From assembly GCA_005889025.1 (NCBI GenBank), contig VBCZ01000198.1, positions 1 through 12,834 of the forward strand: 12,834 bases of DNA. Reading direction: 5' to 3'. Made by a program: the position numbers and the translations under genes. Numbering within the stretch: the stretch's first letter is position 1; each line of letters opens with the position of its first letter. The notes under the pieces were generated by a model that made no database searches, had not been told where the DNA came from, and saw only the letters and a program-made list of their open reading frames with translations. Origin of the DNA: Betaproteobacteria bacterium (lineage in GTDB: Bacteria; Pseudomonadota; Gammaproteobacteria; Burkholderiales; Casimicrobiaceae). Positions 6,982 through 12,834 of this stretch are shown one piece after another.

Positions 6982-8062
6982 ATGAAGCGTCTGTTTCCCA
7001 TCGCTGTGCTCGTCTGGAGTGTCATGTTCGCAGCTGCTCCGGCCTGGGCACTGGACAAGCACTCGAAGGAGTTCGATCTGTCGGGCCTTCCGCCGTATAA
7101 GTGGACGCCGAGCGAAGAAGACAAGCTTACGAAACATTGTCATGGCGCCGTGTGCGAAGGCGTCTGGGGCGTCATCCGCATTCACGGAACCGAGCTCACG
7201 CAACATCTGGTTCATCTATGGCAGGACAACTTCCTCAAGCTGCATCCCAACATTCGTTTCGGGGACTACTTCGTCCCCAGCGGGTTCAGCGGGCTCACTG
7301 CGGACACGGCCGATATTAATGTCATGGGGCATACCGCCTGGCGGTCGGACCTGAAGGCGTTCGAGGAGGTTTATGGTTACGACCCGCTCGAGATCATGTT
7401 TGCTACCGGGGGGTTCAATCTCGGCAAGGGAAATAGTCCGGGCGTGATCTTCTTCGTGAACAAGGACAACCCCATTTCCGGGCTCAGCCTGAAGCAGTTG
7501 GACGGCATTTTCGGTGCCGAGCGCAGCGGCGGCTGGAAAGGGTCGACGTGGTCGACCGACGCCGCACGAAGCGCCAAGGACAACATCCGCACGTGGGGAG
7601 CGCTCGGGCTCGCCGGCGAGTGGGCGGACAAGCCAATCAACATTTACGGAATCGACGCGACGCTGAGCAATTGGTCGGACCTGATCCAGCGCGTGGTGTT
7701 CAAGGGAGGCGACAAGTGGAATCCCGCGATGAAGGAGATGGTCCGGGGAGGAAGCAAGGCTCCCTCCGACGTCCAGATCGTAAGCGCCGTAGCCAATGAT
7801 AAGTACGGCATCGGTTTCAACTTGATGCGCGTGGTCGAGAAGGAGCCCAAGGTCAAACCGCTTGCAATTGCCGCAACCAACGCCGGACCTTTCGTCCCAC
7901 CCACCAGGGAAACCATGTCCCGGGACGCCTATTACGCCAAGGCTGAAGGAGTTTCGCGTCTACATCCTCAGCCGTGAAGGCCAGCAGGATGTGGTCGACG
8001 ACGGCATGTACCTGCCGCTCAATCCGGAAGCGGCTCGCGAGCAGCGAGAAAAGCTGAAGTGA
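6982..8062 (+). pseudogene. PstS-like periplasmic binding protein (subgroup A, copy 2), deletion and frameshift
   Basis: Starts at ATG 6982, 6 nt after the propeller gene, with signal peptide MKRLFPIAVLVWSVMFAAAP and WA-L cleavage. It is the sister of the gene at 2564: shared VMGH, YGYDPLEI, TLSNW(S/A)DLI and a matching crossover strand (NKDNPISGLSLKQLDGIFG). NIRTWGALGLAGEWADKPI begins at about residue 201. Unlike all other copies it has an insert after PPYK containing CHGAVC (7138-7155). Near the C-terminus frame 1 reads SRDAYYAK and then nonsense, stopping at 7977. The family ending (PRLKEFRVYILSREGQQDVV, YLPLNP) continues in frame 2 from about 7937 to TGA 8062. About 20 residues present in the sister between these points are missing, so a deletion of roughly 60 nt, not a multiple of three, removed part of domain I's return segment. 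Probably non-functional unless the assembly is wrong. Confidence 0.8.
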
Positions 8063-9090
8063 AGACACTCCTTCGTCCGCTCGCGTGGGCTGCGCTTGCA
8101 TGCGTGGCCGGCGCCGCTTGCGCGCAGGGTTTGTCTTCCTTGCCGGAATACCGGCCCGAGACGAAAGTCTCCGGTGTCATCAGGAGCTGGGGCTCCGATC
8201 ACATGGCCACGCTGATGAAGTATTGGCAGGAAGGGTTTCGTAGCTACCAGCCGAACGTGTGGTTCCAGGACTCGCTGAAAGGAACTGCGTCGGCGCAATT
8301 CGGCTTGCACGTGAACGTCGCTGACCTGGCCTTGAGCGGCCGCGAACTTTTTCCTTACGAGTACTACGGCATCTATCGTCGCTCGCAGCTCTATCCGGTG
8401 GAGATCGCGGTGGCGACCGGGAGCTTCGACGTGCGCAGCAAGTCGACTGCGCTGGGCGTATTCGTGCACAAGGACATGAAGCAGCTGGACGGCATCTACG
8501 GAGACCAGCGCACCGGCGGCTGGCAGAAGATCGAATGGGTCGAGAAAGGGGTAGCGCGCAGCGCGAACGAGAACATCCGTACTTGGGGTCAACTCGGGTT
8601 GACGGGCGAGTGGGCGAACCAGCCGATCCGCGTGTATGGCCCTCCCGGCCTGTATCCCGGCGGGGTTTCCTTTTTCCAGACGCGGGTGATGGGAGGCGCC
8701 GATACCTGGAACGAGAGCCTGCAGGAATTCGACGACCGCAAACTCATGATGGAGGCGCTTGGCAACGATCGTTACGGGATTGCGTACGCCGCGCTTGCGT
8801 ATAAAACGGCGCGGGTGAGGTCGCTGGCGTTGGCCGACAATCCTGAAGGCCCTTTTGTCGAGCTCACGCGAATGAACGTCGCCAACCGCAGCTATCCCCT
8901 GACCCGAACTGCGTACATCTATTTTGCGCCCGACCGTCCGACCGGCGATCCCCTCAAGGTCGATCCCAAGATAAGAGAGTTTCTTCGTTACATTCTCAGC
9001 CGGCAGGGGCAGCAGGACGTGGGACGCGAAGGGGATTACCTGCCGCTGACGCCTGAGCTCATTCGTGAGCAGTTGAAAAAGCTGGAATGA
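8059..9090 (+). CDS. PstS-like periplasmic binding protein (subgroup B, copy 2), small in-frame deletion
   Basis: This encodes 343 residues. Its GTG start at 8059 overlaps the TGA of the preceding gene (GTGA), a usual sign of translational coupling. Signal peptide MKTLLRPLAWAALACVAGAACA is cut before QGLSSLPEYRPE. It is the sister of the gene at 3710: shared entry VSGV(I/L)RS.G.D.MA.LMK, ligand-loop region LKGTASAQFGLHVNVADLAL, NIRTWGQLGLTGEWANQPI from about residue 172, and YGPPGLYPGGVSFFQ. The ending is REFLRYILSRQGQQDV and YLPLTPELIREQLKKLE. At 8476 the reading goes from FVHKD directly to MKQLDGIYG: the NP...LT part of the domain-crossing strand, about seven codons, is missing. The frame is kept, so a protein is made, but the hinge between its lobes is shortened and binding may be affected. 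It lacks the acidic tail of its sister. Confidence 0.82.
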   Translation: MKTLLRPLAWAALACVAGAACAQGLSSLPEYRPETKVSGVIRSWGSDHMATLMKYWQEGFRSYQPNVWFQDSLKGTASAQFGLHVNVADLALSGRELFPYEYYGIYRRSQLYPVEIAVATGSFDVRSKSTALGVFVHKDMKQLDGIYGDQRTGGWQKIEWVEKGVARSANENIRTWGQLGLTGEWANQPIRVYGPPGLYPGGVSFFQTRVMGGADTWNESLQEFDDRKLMMEALGNDRYGIAYAALAYKTARVRSLALADNPEGPFVELTRMNVANRSYPLTRTAYIYFAPDRPTGDPLKVDPKIREFLRYILSRQGQQDVGREGDYLPLTPELIREQLKKLE

Positions 9091-9094
9091 TCCG

Positions 9095-9424
9095 GTGACT
9101 CGCCTGCGGGCAATCCTCGTATGGGCATCGATCGCGCTTGTCGCGCCCAGTTCGTTCGCTCAGCGCTATGACTTGAGCGCGCTGCCAAGCTACAAGGCCT
9201 CGAAGAATTCAAGCATTCGGGGGCAGGCTCCAGCGGGAATCCATTGGCTTGAAAATAAATGGATTCCGGCTCGCGCCCCTCATCTGCCAACTGAGGCGGG
9301 CTTGGCCGGAATGACAGCAATTTATGCAACGAACTTGCGACACACGAAACTAGCATGCCGCGGTCTGCGCGGCGGTGCTTGCCGCACGGCAACTCGGCGA
9401 CTTGCGAGGCCACGGTTGCAATGA
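9095..9424 (+). pseudogene. Remnant of a PstS-like binding-protein gene (N-terminus only, A-like)
   Basis: GTG 9095, 4 nt after the previous stop, opens a frame that begins exactly like its neighbours: signal peptide MTRLRAILVWASIALVAPSS with FA-Q cleavage, then RYDLSALPSYKA. YDLSALP is identical to the mature start of the gene at 2564. After about codon 36 (near 9200) all similarity stops and the frame runs through an inverted-repeat element and out-of-frame sequence until TGA 9422-9424. The rest of the binding protein, some 320 residues, is absent. The stop overlaps the ATG of the next gene (ATGA), which may be chance or may keep that gene translationally coupled. This reads as a third A-type copy removed by deletion or by insertion of the repeat. 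A functional 109-residue product is unlikely. Confidence 0.65.
9234..9312 (+). repeat. REP-like compound inverted repeat
   Basis: Two overlapping inverted repeats are visible. GGAATCCATT (9236-9245) pairs perfectly with AATGGATTCC (9258-9267) across a 12-nt loop. ATTCCGGC (9263-9270) pairs with GCCGGAAT (9305-9312) across a GC-rich 34-nt segment. The sequence style (GCGGGAATCCA ... TGGATTCC ... CCGGAATGAC) is that of dispersed extragenic palindromes common in proteobacterial genomes, but whether it is dispersed in this genome cannot be seen from one window. It sits exactly where the remnant gene at 9095 loses homology. Confidence 0.55.
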
Positions 9425-9897
9425 CGCGTATCGCCATCCTTTTTTGCACTGCGGGTATCTCCTTGCCGCTGTACGCCGGATCGACACTGGCTCCGGCAAA
9501 AATATACGCCCAGGAGCTGGTGAATCAGACGGTCGCAAAGTACCCCGATCTGCTGGTGGTCGCCATGCACGTGACGCCGCGGCATGGTTCCGAGAATGTG
9601 ATTATCGCTTCCAACATCGGACGTATCGGCAAGAAAGCCGACGCTGAAGACCTCAAGGTGATCAAGACCGGAGAGACGCTCGCCAAAGTCAACAAGAACG
9701 GCGACCGCTTCGAGGTCGAGCTGGTGCTGCACGACGCGTCTTTAAAACCGATTGGGGCGCTCGCAATCGTTTTCCCGTACAAGTCAGGAGACGACAAGGC
9801 GCAGTTCGAGAAGCGGGCGGAGACGATTCGAGACGAGCTTGGCAGACAAATCGCCGACATTGGGAAACTTACGGAAGCTTTTCCGGTGCGGCAATGA
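9421..9897 (+). CDS. Small exported protein of unknown function, possibly Cache-like
   Basis: This encodes 158 residues from ATG 9421; an in-frame extension back to 9355 is arginine/cysteine-rich and unlike a signal peptide. The start MTRIAILFCTAGISLPLYAG is a signal peptide, probably cut at YA-G or a few residues later. The mature part has AQELVNQTVAKYPDLLVVAM, a DNVIIASNIGRIGKKAD-like stretch (here ENVIIASNIGRIGKKAD, about residues 59-74), DLKVIKTGE, RFEVELVLHDASLKPIGALA and VFPYKSGDD, then a charged helix (KAQFEKRAETIRDELGRQI). The helix-sheet order and the 'IGALAIVF' strand recall single Cache sensory domains, which bind small molecules in the periplasm; this is a guess from pattern only. 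It overlaps the remnant upstream by 4 nt and has no membrane anchor or signalling domain of its own. Confidence 0.7.
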   Translation: MTRIAILFCTAGISLPLYAGSTLAPAKIYAQELVNQTVAKYPDLLVVAMHVTPRHGSENVIIASNIGRIGKKADAEDLKVIKTGETLAKVNKNGDRFEVELVLHDASLKPIGALAIVFPYKSGDDKAQFEKRAETIRDELGRQIADIGKLTEAFPVRQ

Positions 9898-9983
9898 TCG
9901 CGGGTGTTCTCAACGCGGAGAGACATTGCCCGACGTGCTGGCGCGGGGATCCAGGCAATACACCAGGTCGGCGCTAAACGTTG

Positions 9984-10802
9984 ATGCACAACTCCATTCA
10001 GCCCAGAAGCGTCCAAGCTCTGAATATCAAATTGGCGATCACAATTCAGCGATTTCTTGCAAGTTGCGTCGGCGCCGCCGCGGTGGTGGCACTCGTCGTC
10101 GCCCCCGAAGCTGCATTCGCGCAAGGCGGCGCGCCGCTGGTGACCGACGATCCGGAGACGCCGGGCGACGGCCACTGGGAAATCAACCTCGCAGCCATCG
10201 GCTCGCGCACCTCCGGGCGATGGGAGATCGCCGCCCCGGATGCGGATATCAACTACGGCTGGGGAGAGCATGTCCAGCTCAAGCTCGATATCCCATGGAT
10301 CTTCGTGCACGAAACCGATCAGCCGTGGAAGTCCGGTTTGGGAGCCGCCAACGCTGGCATCAAGTGGCGCTTTGTAGATATCGAGGACTCGGGGTTCTCG
10401 ATGTCTACCTACCCCCAGTTCAGCTGGAACTGGCTGTCCTCGTCGGCGCGGAGAGGAATAAGCGCGCCCGGGAGACAATTCGTTTTGCCGATCGAAGCCG
10501 CGACCGTGGTCGGTGAATATGCGCTGGATGCGGAAATCGGGCGCAATTTTGTTCATTACGGATCAAATCAGTGGGCGGCGGGGTTCGTCGTGGCGCACTC
10601 GTGCGGAGAGAAGGTGGAATGTCTCGGCGAGATACGTGAAACCTCGGCACCGCACAACTCGCAAACGCTGCTGAACTTCGGCGTCCACTGGAAACTCAAC
10701 GAGTCCGCGGTCCTGCTCGCCTCTGCCGGGCGCGAGCTCGGAGCGCGCACCGAAGACCAGCAGCGTCTGCTCGTCTACCTCGGCGTCCAGCTGTTGCGGT
10801 GA
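9984..10802 (+). CDS. Putative outer-membrane beta-barrel, phenol-MetA/transporter type
   Basis: This encodes 272 residues from ATG 9984 (a TTG directly before it could also serve). The n-region is long, then a hydrophobic core (GAAAVVALVVAPEAAFA) is cut before QGGAP. The mature start, GGAPLVTDDPETPGDGHWEI, matches the (R)PLVTDDpgTpGkGxxe opening of the family named after the meta-pathway phenol degradation protein and often annotated 'transporter'. The rest alternates polar and aromatic residues as in beta-barrel strands (INYGWGEHVQLKLDIPW, YPQFSWNWLSSS, LLNFGVHWKL, LLVYLGVQLL). Two cysteines close together (SCGEKVEC) could form a disulfide in an external loop. The last residue is R rather than an aromatic one. 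It stands 86 nt after the previous gene and 159 nt before the next. Substrate unknown. Confidence 0.7.
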   Translation: MHNSIQPRSVQALNIKLAITIQRFLASCVGAAAVVALVVAPEAAFAQGGAPLVTDDPETPGDGHWEINLAAIGSRTSGRWEIAAPDADINYGWGEHVQLKLDIPWIFVHETDQPWKSGLGAANAGIKWRFVDIEDSGFSMSTYPQFSWNWLSSSARRGISAPGRQFVLPIEAATVVGEYALDAEIGRNFVHYGSNQWAAGFVVAHSCGEKVECLGEIRETSAPHNSQTLLNFGVHWKLNESAVLLASAGRELGARTEDQQRLLVYLGVQLLR

Positions 10803-10894
10803 CGACGAGGCAGGCGATCGATCTAGGGGGAAGGCGCCGAACCTTGGACGCGGTGCGCGCAAGAAAGGCCGCAACTAAACAAACTTTCAGAATG

Positions 10895-10914
10895 CCTTCA
10901 GGTTGGCTTGAAGG
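10895..10914. promoter_or_regulatory. Inverted repeat upstream of the gene at 10962, possible operator
   Basis: CCTTCA and TGAAGG flank an 8-nt spacer, in the 159-nt gap after the beta-barrel gene and just downstream of an AT-rich run (10874-10888). The size resembles MerR-family operators, but -35 and -10 boxes at the expected spacing are poor, so the regulator type is only a suggestion. Confidence 0.3.
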
Positions 10915-10961
10915 TATGCCGCTACTCTGACCTGCTTCCGATTACGGTGCACGATAGTCAG

Positions 10962-12110
10962 ATGTTGCGGGTGTGCGGACATAGAAAGGCCCTGAGACAC
11001 AGCGGTTCGATCCGCCGGGTCTGGCTTGCGTTCGTCCCGATGATATTGGCAGCGACGGCAGGCTGGTCGCAATGTATCGCATCGGAATCTCAACGAATCG
11101 ATCTGCCGGCATACAAGGCGGAACAAGCCGTGGCGGGCATCATCAGGAACTTCGGCTTTGGGCTCGGGGGCGCCCTTAAGCTGTGGGAGGAAGACTTTCA
11201 AAAGCTTCACCCGGGAATCCGCTTCGACGACAAGCTGCCGACCAGCGACGCCGCGATTCCCGCGCTCGTAACCGGTGTCGCGGATCTCGGCCCCGACGGC
11301 GGCGAAGCGACACTGACCGAAAACCTTTCGTTCTTCGAGGTGTACGGCTATCCGGTGACCGACATCACCGTCGCCTCCGGCGCTTTTGACGTCGAAGGCA
11401 AGTCCAACGGACCGGTGATCTTCGTCCACAAGGACAATCCGATCACCCGCCTCACGCTGAAGCAACTCGACGGCATCTTCGGGTCCGCGCGCACCGCGGG
11501 CATGCGCGGATTCAAGTGGTCGCCGTCGGATGCGCGCGGCGCCGACCAGGACATCCGCACCTGGGGGCAGCTCGGGCTCACGGGCGAATGGGCGGACAAG
11601 CCTATCCAGACCTACGGTCACGCGCCTTCCGGCACCGCCCGGTTCTTCCAGTGGAAGGTCCTCCAGAACGGCGACAAGTGGAACCCCAACTTCCGCGAAT
11701 ATGTTGAGACGGGCAGCAAGATGATCGCGGACGAGGACCGCGCCGAGCAGCGTCTCGGTCTGAAATACATGCTCAAGAACGAGCTCGCGAACAATCGCTA
11801 CGGCATCGCCTGGACGGTGATGCCGCAAGCGCAAGGCGTGTACGGCATCAAAGTCGTGGCGATCGCAGCACGCGAAGGCGGCGTGTACGTCATGCCAAGC
11901 AAAGAAAGCTTTCAGGACCGAAGCTACCCGCTCGTACGCAGCATCTACATTTTCGTCAATCGGCCGCCCGGCAAGCCGCTCGATCCGAAGCTCAGGGAGT
12001 TCCTGCGCTATGTGCTCAGCCGCGAGGGGCAGGAAACGGTCGCCAGGAACGGAAGCTATCTTCCGCTCACCGCCGCCGTCGCGCGGGAACAGCTTAAGAA
12101 ACTCGATTGA
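10962..12110 (+). CDS. PstS-like periplasmic binding protein (subgroup C) with SGT loop
   Basis: This encodes 382 residues from ATG 10962; the frame is open back to 10908 (TTG), and GTG 10971 is another option, but none has a clear Shine-Dalgarno. The signal peptide has an arginine-rich n-region (RKALRHSGSIRR) and core VWLAFVPMILAATAGW. Mature protein begins ESQRIDLPAYKAEQ. Family marks: HKDNPITRLTLKQLDGIFG crossover strand, DIRTWGQLGLTGEWADKPI at about 197-215, and PGKPLDPKLREFLRYVLSREGQ with YLPLTAAVAREQLKKLD at the end. At 223-225 the second ligand loop reads HAPSGTARFFQ. SGT followed by an F is what true PstS proteins use to bind phosphate (GSGTT...F), and this is the only copy here to keep it, although the nearby arginine is absent. 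Its first loop, DKLPTSDAAIPALVTGVADLGPDGG, also differs. A phosphate or oxyanion ligand is possible. Confidence 0.85.
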   Translation: MLRVCGHRKALRHSGSIRRVWLAFVPMILAATAGWSQCIASESQRIDLPAYKAEQAVAGIIRNFGFGLGGALKLWEEDFQKLHPGIRFDDKLPTSDAAIPALVTGVADLGPDGGEATLTENLSFFEVYGYPVTDITVASGAFDVEGKSNGPVIFVHKDNPITRLTLKQLDGIFGSARTAGMRGFKWSPSDARGADQDIRTWGQLGLTGEWADKPIQTYGHAPSGTARFFQWKVLQNGDKWNPNFREYVETGSKMIADEDRAEQRLGLKYMLKNELANNRYGIAWTVMPQAQGVYGIKVVAIAAREGGVYVMPSKESFQDRSYPLVRSIYIFVNRPPGKPLDPKLREFLRYVLSREGQETVARNGSYLPLTAAVAREQLKKLD

Positions 12111-12135
12111 TCATCTCAAGACAGGAAACATTCCA

Positions 12136-12834
12136 ATGAAGACTTTCATGACCGGCAGCTGTATCGCTCTCGCTCTTTGCGCGTTCGGCGCGTATGCCCA
12201 AGCGCCGAACCTGAACGAGATTCCGCCGTACAAGCCCGAAACCAAGGTCGAAGGCGGCCTGCGAATTGCGGGCAGCGAATTGAAGGGGAACGTCGACCAG
12301 CTGGTGGAGGGGTTCAAGAAATTTCACCCGAGTGTCGTGGTCACAACCAACTTCATGACCAGCAGCGAGGGAGCGCTGGGGATGATGTTCTCGGGCGCCT
12401 CGGACGTGGCCCCGATGGGCGACGACGCCAAGATCCCCGATCAGATGCCGTTTTACAACACGTTTCGCTATGTGCCGACCGAGATCTCGATCGCTACCGG
12501 TGGCTACGACCAGCGCGGCACGCTGTTCGCATGGGCGATCATCGTCAACAAGGACAATCCGATCGCCAAGCTATCGATGGACCAGCTCGACCGCATCTTC
12601 GCCTCCGAGCGCTCGGGCGGCTGGGAAATCGGCGCGAACGCGGACAACAATCTGCTCTTCACCGGCAAGTACGCGCGCGGGCCTGAGAAGAACATCCGCA
12701 AGTGGAGCCAGCTCGGCCTCACCGGTGACTGGGCGGACAAGGAGATCCAGACCTACGGCTACGTGGCGCCGGGTTTCGCGACGAACTTCCAGCGCCTGGT
12801 GATGCACTGGTCGGTGAAATGGAATCCCAACTTC
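12136..12834 (+). CDS. PstS-like periplasmic binding protein (subgroup C), 3' end outside window
   Basis: ATG 12136 is 25 nt after the previous stop, with AGGA 9 nt upstream. 233 codons are present and the frame is still open at the window edge. Signal peptide MKTFMTGSCIALALCAFGAYA is cut before QAPNLNEIPPYKPETKV. Domain I has TTNFMTSSEGALGMMFSGAS then DVAPMGDD, a glycine/serine loop like the first ligand loop of PstS. The crossover strand is NKDNPIAKLSMDQLDRIFA, and NIRKWSQLGLTGDWADKEI starts at about residue 186. An insert (NADNNLLFTGKYARGPEK) lies before it. The second ligand loop is YGYVAPGFATNFQ, without SGT. The final KWNPNF matches the start of the last third in the neighbours, so about 120 residues are missing from view. 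The array may go on beyond the window. Confidence 0.82.
   Translation, partial: MKTFMTGSCIALALCAFGAYAQAPNLNEIPPYKPETKVEGGLRIAGSELKGNVDQLVEGFKKFHPSVVVTTNFMTSSEGALGMMFSGASDVAPMGDDAKIPDQMPFYNTFRYVPTEISIATGGYDQRGTLFAWAIIVNKDNPIAKLSMDQLDRIFASERSGGWEIGANADNNLLFTGKYARGPEKNIRKWSQLGLTGDWADKEIQTYGYVAPGFATNFQRLVMHWSVKWNPNF

Noticed and set aside
7138..7155. CHGAVC as a cytochrome c heme site
   Set aside because: The heme c motif is CxxCH; the order and spacing here do not fit.
5860..7215. Long open frame (451 codons) on the - strand opposite the propeller gene
   Set aside because: It is the mirror of a GC-rich coding frame, rich in R, D and H with no signal peptide or family motif, and the + strand gene is clearly real.
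10830..10862. Terminator after the beta-barrel gene (GCGCCG ... CGGTGC)
   Set aside because: The stem is short with a mismatch and no T-run follows.
10962..11110. Lipoprotein signal in the gene at 10962 (GWSQC) and similar cysteines in other signal peptides
   Set aside because: The residues before the cysteines (WSQ, AAI, LAL, GAA) do not fit a lipobox; AxA-type cleavage sites are present in most copies instead.

Overview
The window is a GC-rich piece of a Gram-negative chromosome with every recognisable gene on the + strand. It opens with the last strands of a TonB-dependent receptor, and almost every product carries a Sec signal peptide. The organism is probably a member of the Pseudomonadota (beta- or gammaproteobacterial flavour); this is inferred from the receptor type, codon bias and a REP-like repeat, not from a marker gene.

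Layout. (1) 1-219: C-terminus of a TonB-dependent receptor. (2) 352-2440: two diverged PstS-like periplasmic binding proteins (called subgroup D here), the first broken by a single-base frameshift. (3) 2564-4798: two PstS-like proteins of different subgroups (A, then B). (4) 4802-5905: an NMT1/SsuA-type binding protein. (5) 5917-6975: a YncE-like beta-propeller. (6) 6982-9090: a second A-B pair; the A copy carries an internal deletion plus frameshift and the B copy a 7-codon in-frame deletion. (7) 9095-9424: the first ~35 codons of a third A-like copy, cut off by a REP-like inverted-repeat element. (8) 9421-9897: a small exported protein, perhaps Cache-like. (9) 9984-10802: an outer-membrane beta-barrel of the phenol-MetA/transporter type. 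(10) 10962-12834: two more PstS-like proteins (subgroup C), the last running off the window.

The window thus holds eight recognisable PstS-like genes plus one remnant and one unrelated binding protein, yet no ABC permease or ATPase. Spacing is tight (gaps of 3-11 nt, GTGA/ATGA overlaps), so most of 352-9897 reads as one operon, probably transcribed from upstream of the receptor gene. The binding proteins share a scaffold (mature N-terminus like DLSxLPxYKPE, central IRTWGQLGLTGEWADKPI, C-terminal SREGQ and LPL) but differ strongly in the loop that in true PstS binds phosphate, so the substrate is unknown and may differ between copies. The simplest reading (inference) is a TonB-linked outer-membrane uptake or sensing locus with an expanding and decaying battery of periplasmic binding proteins. 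No RNA genes, insertion sequences, CRISPR arrays or convincing terminators were seen.
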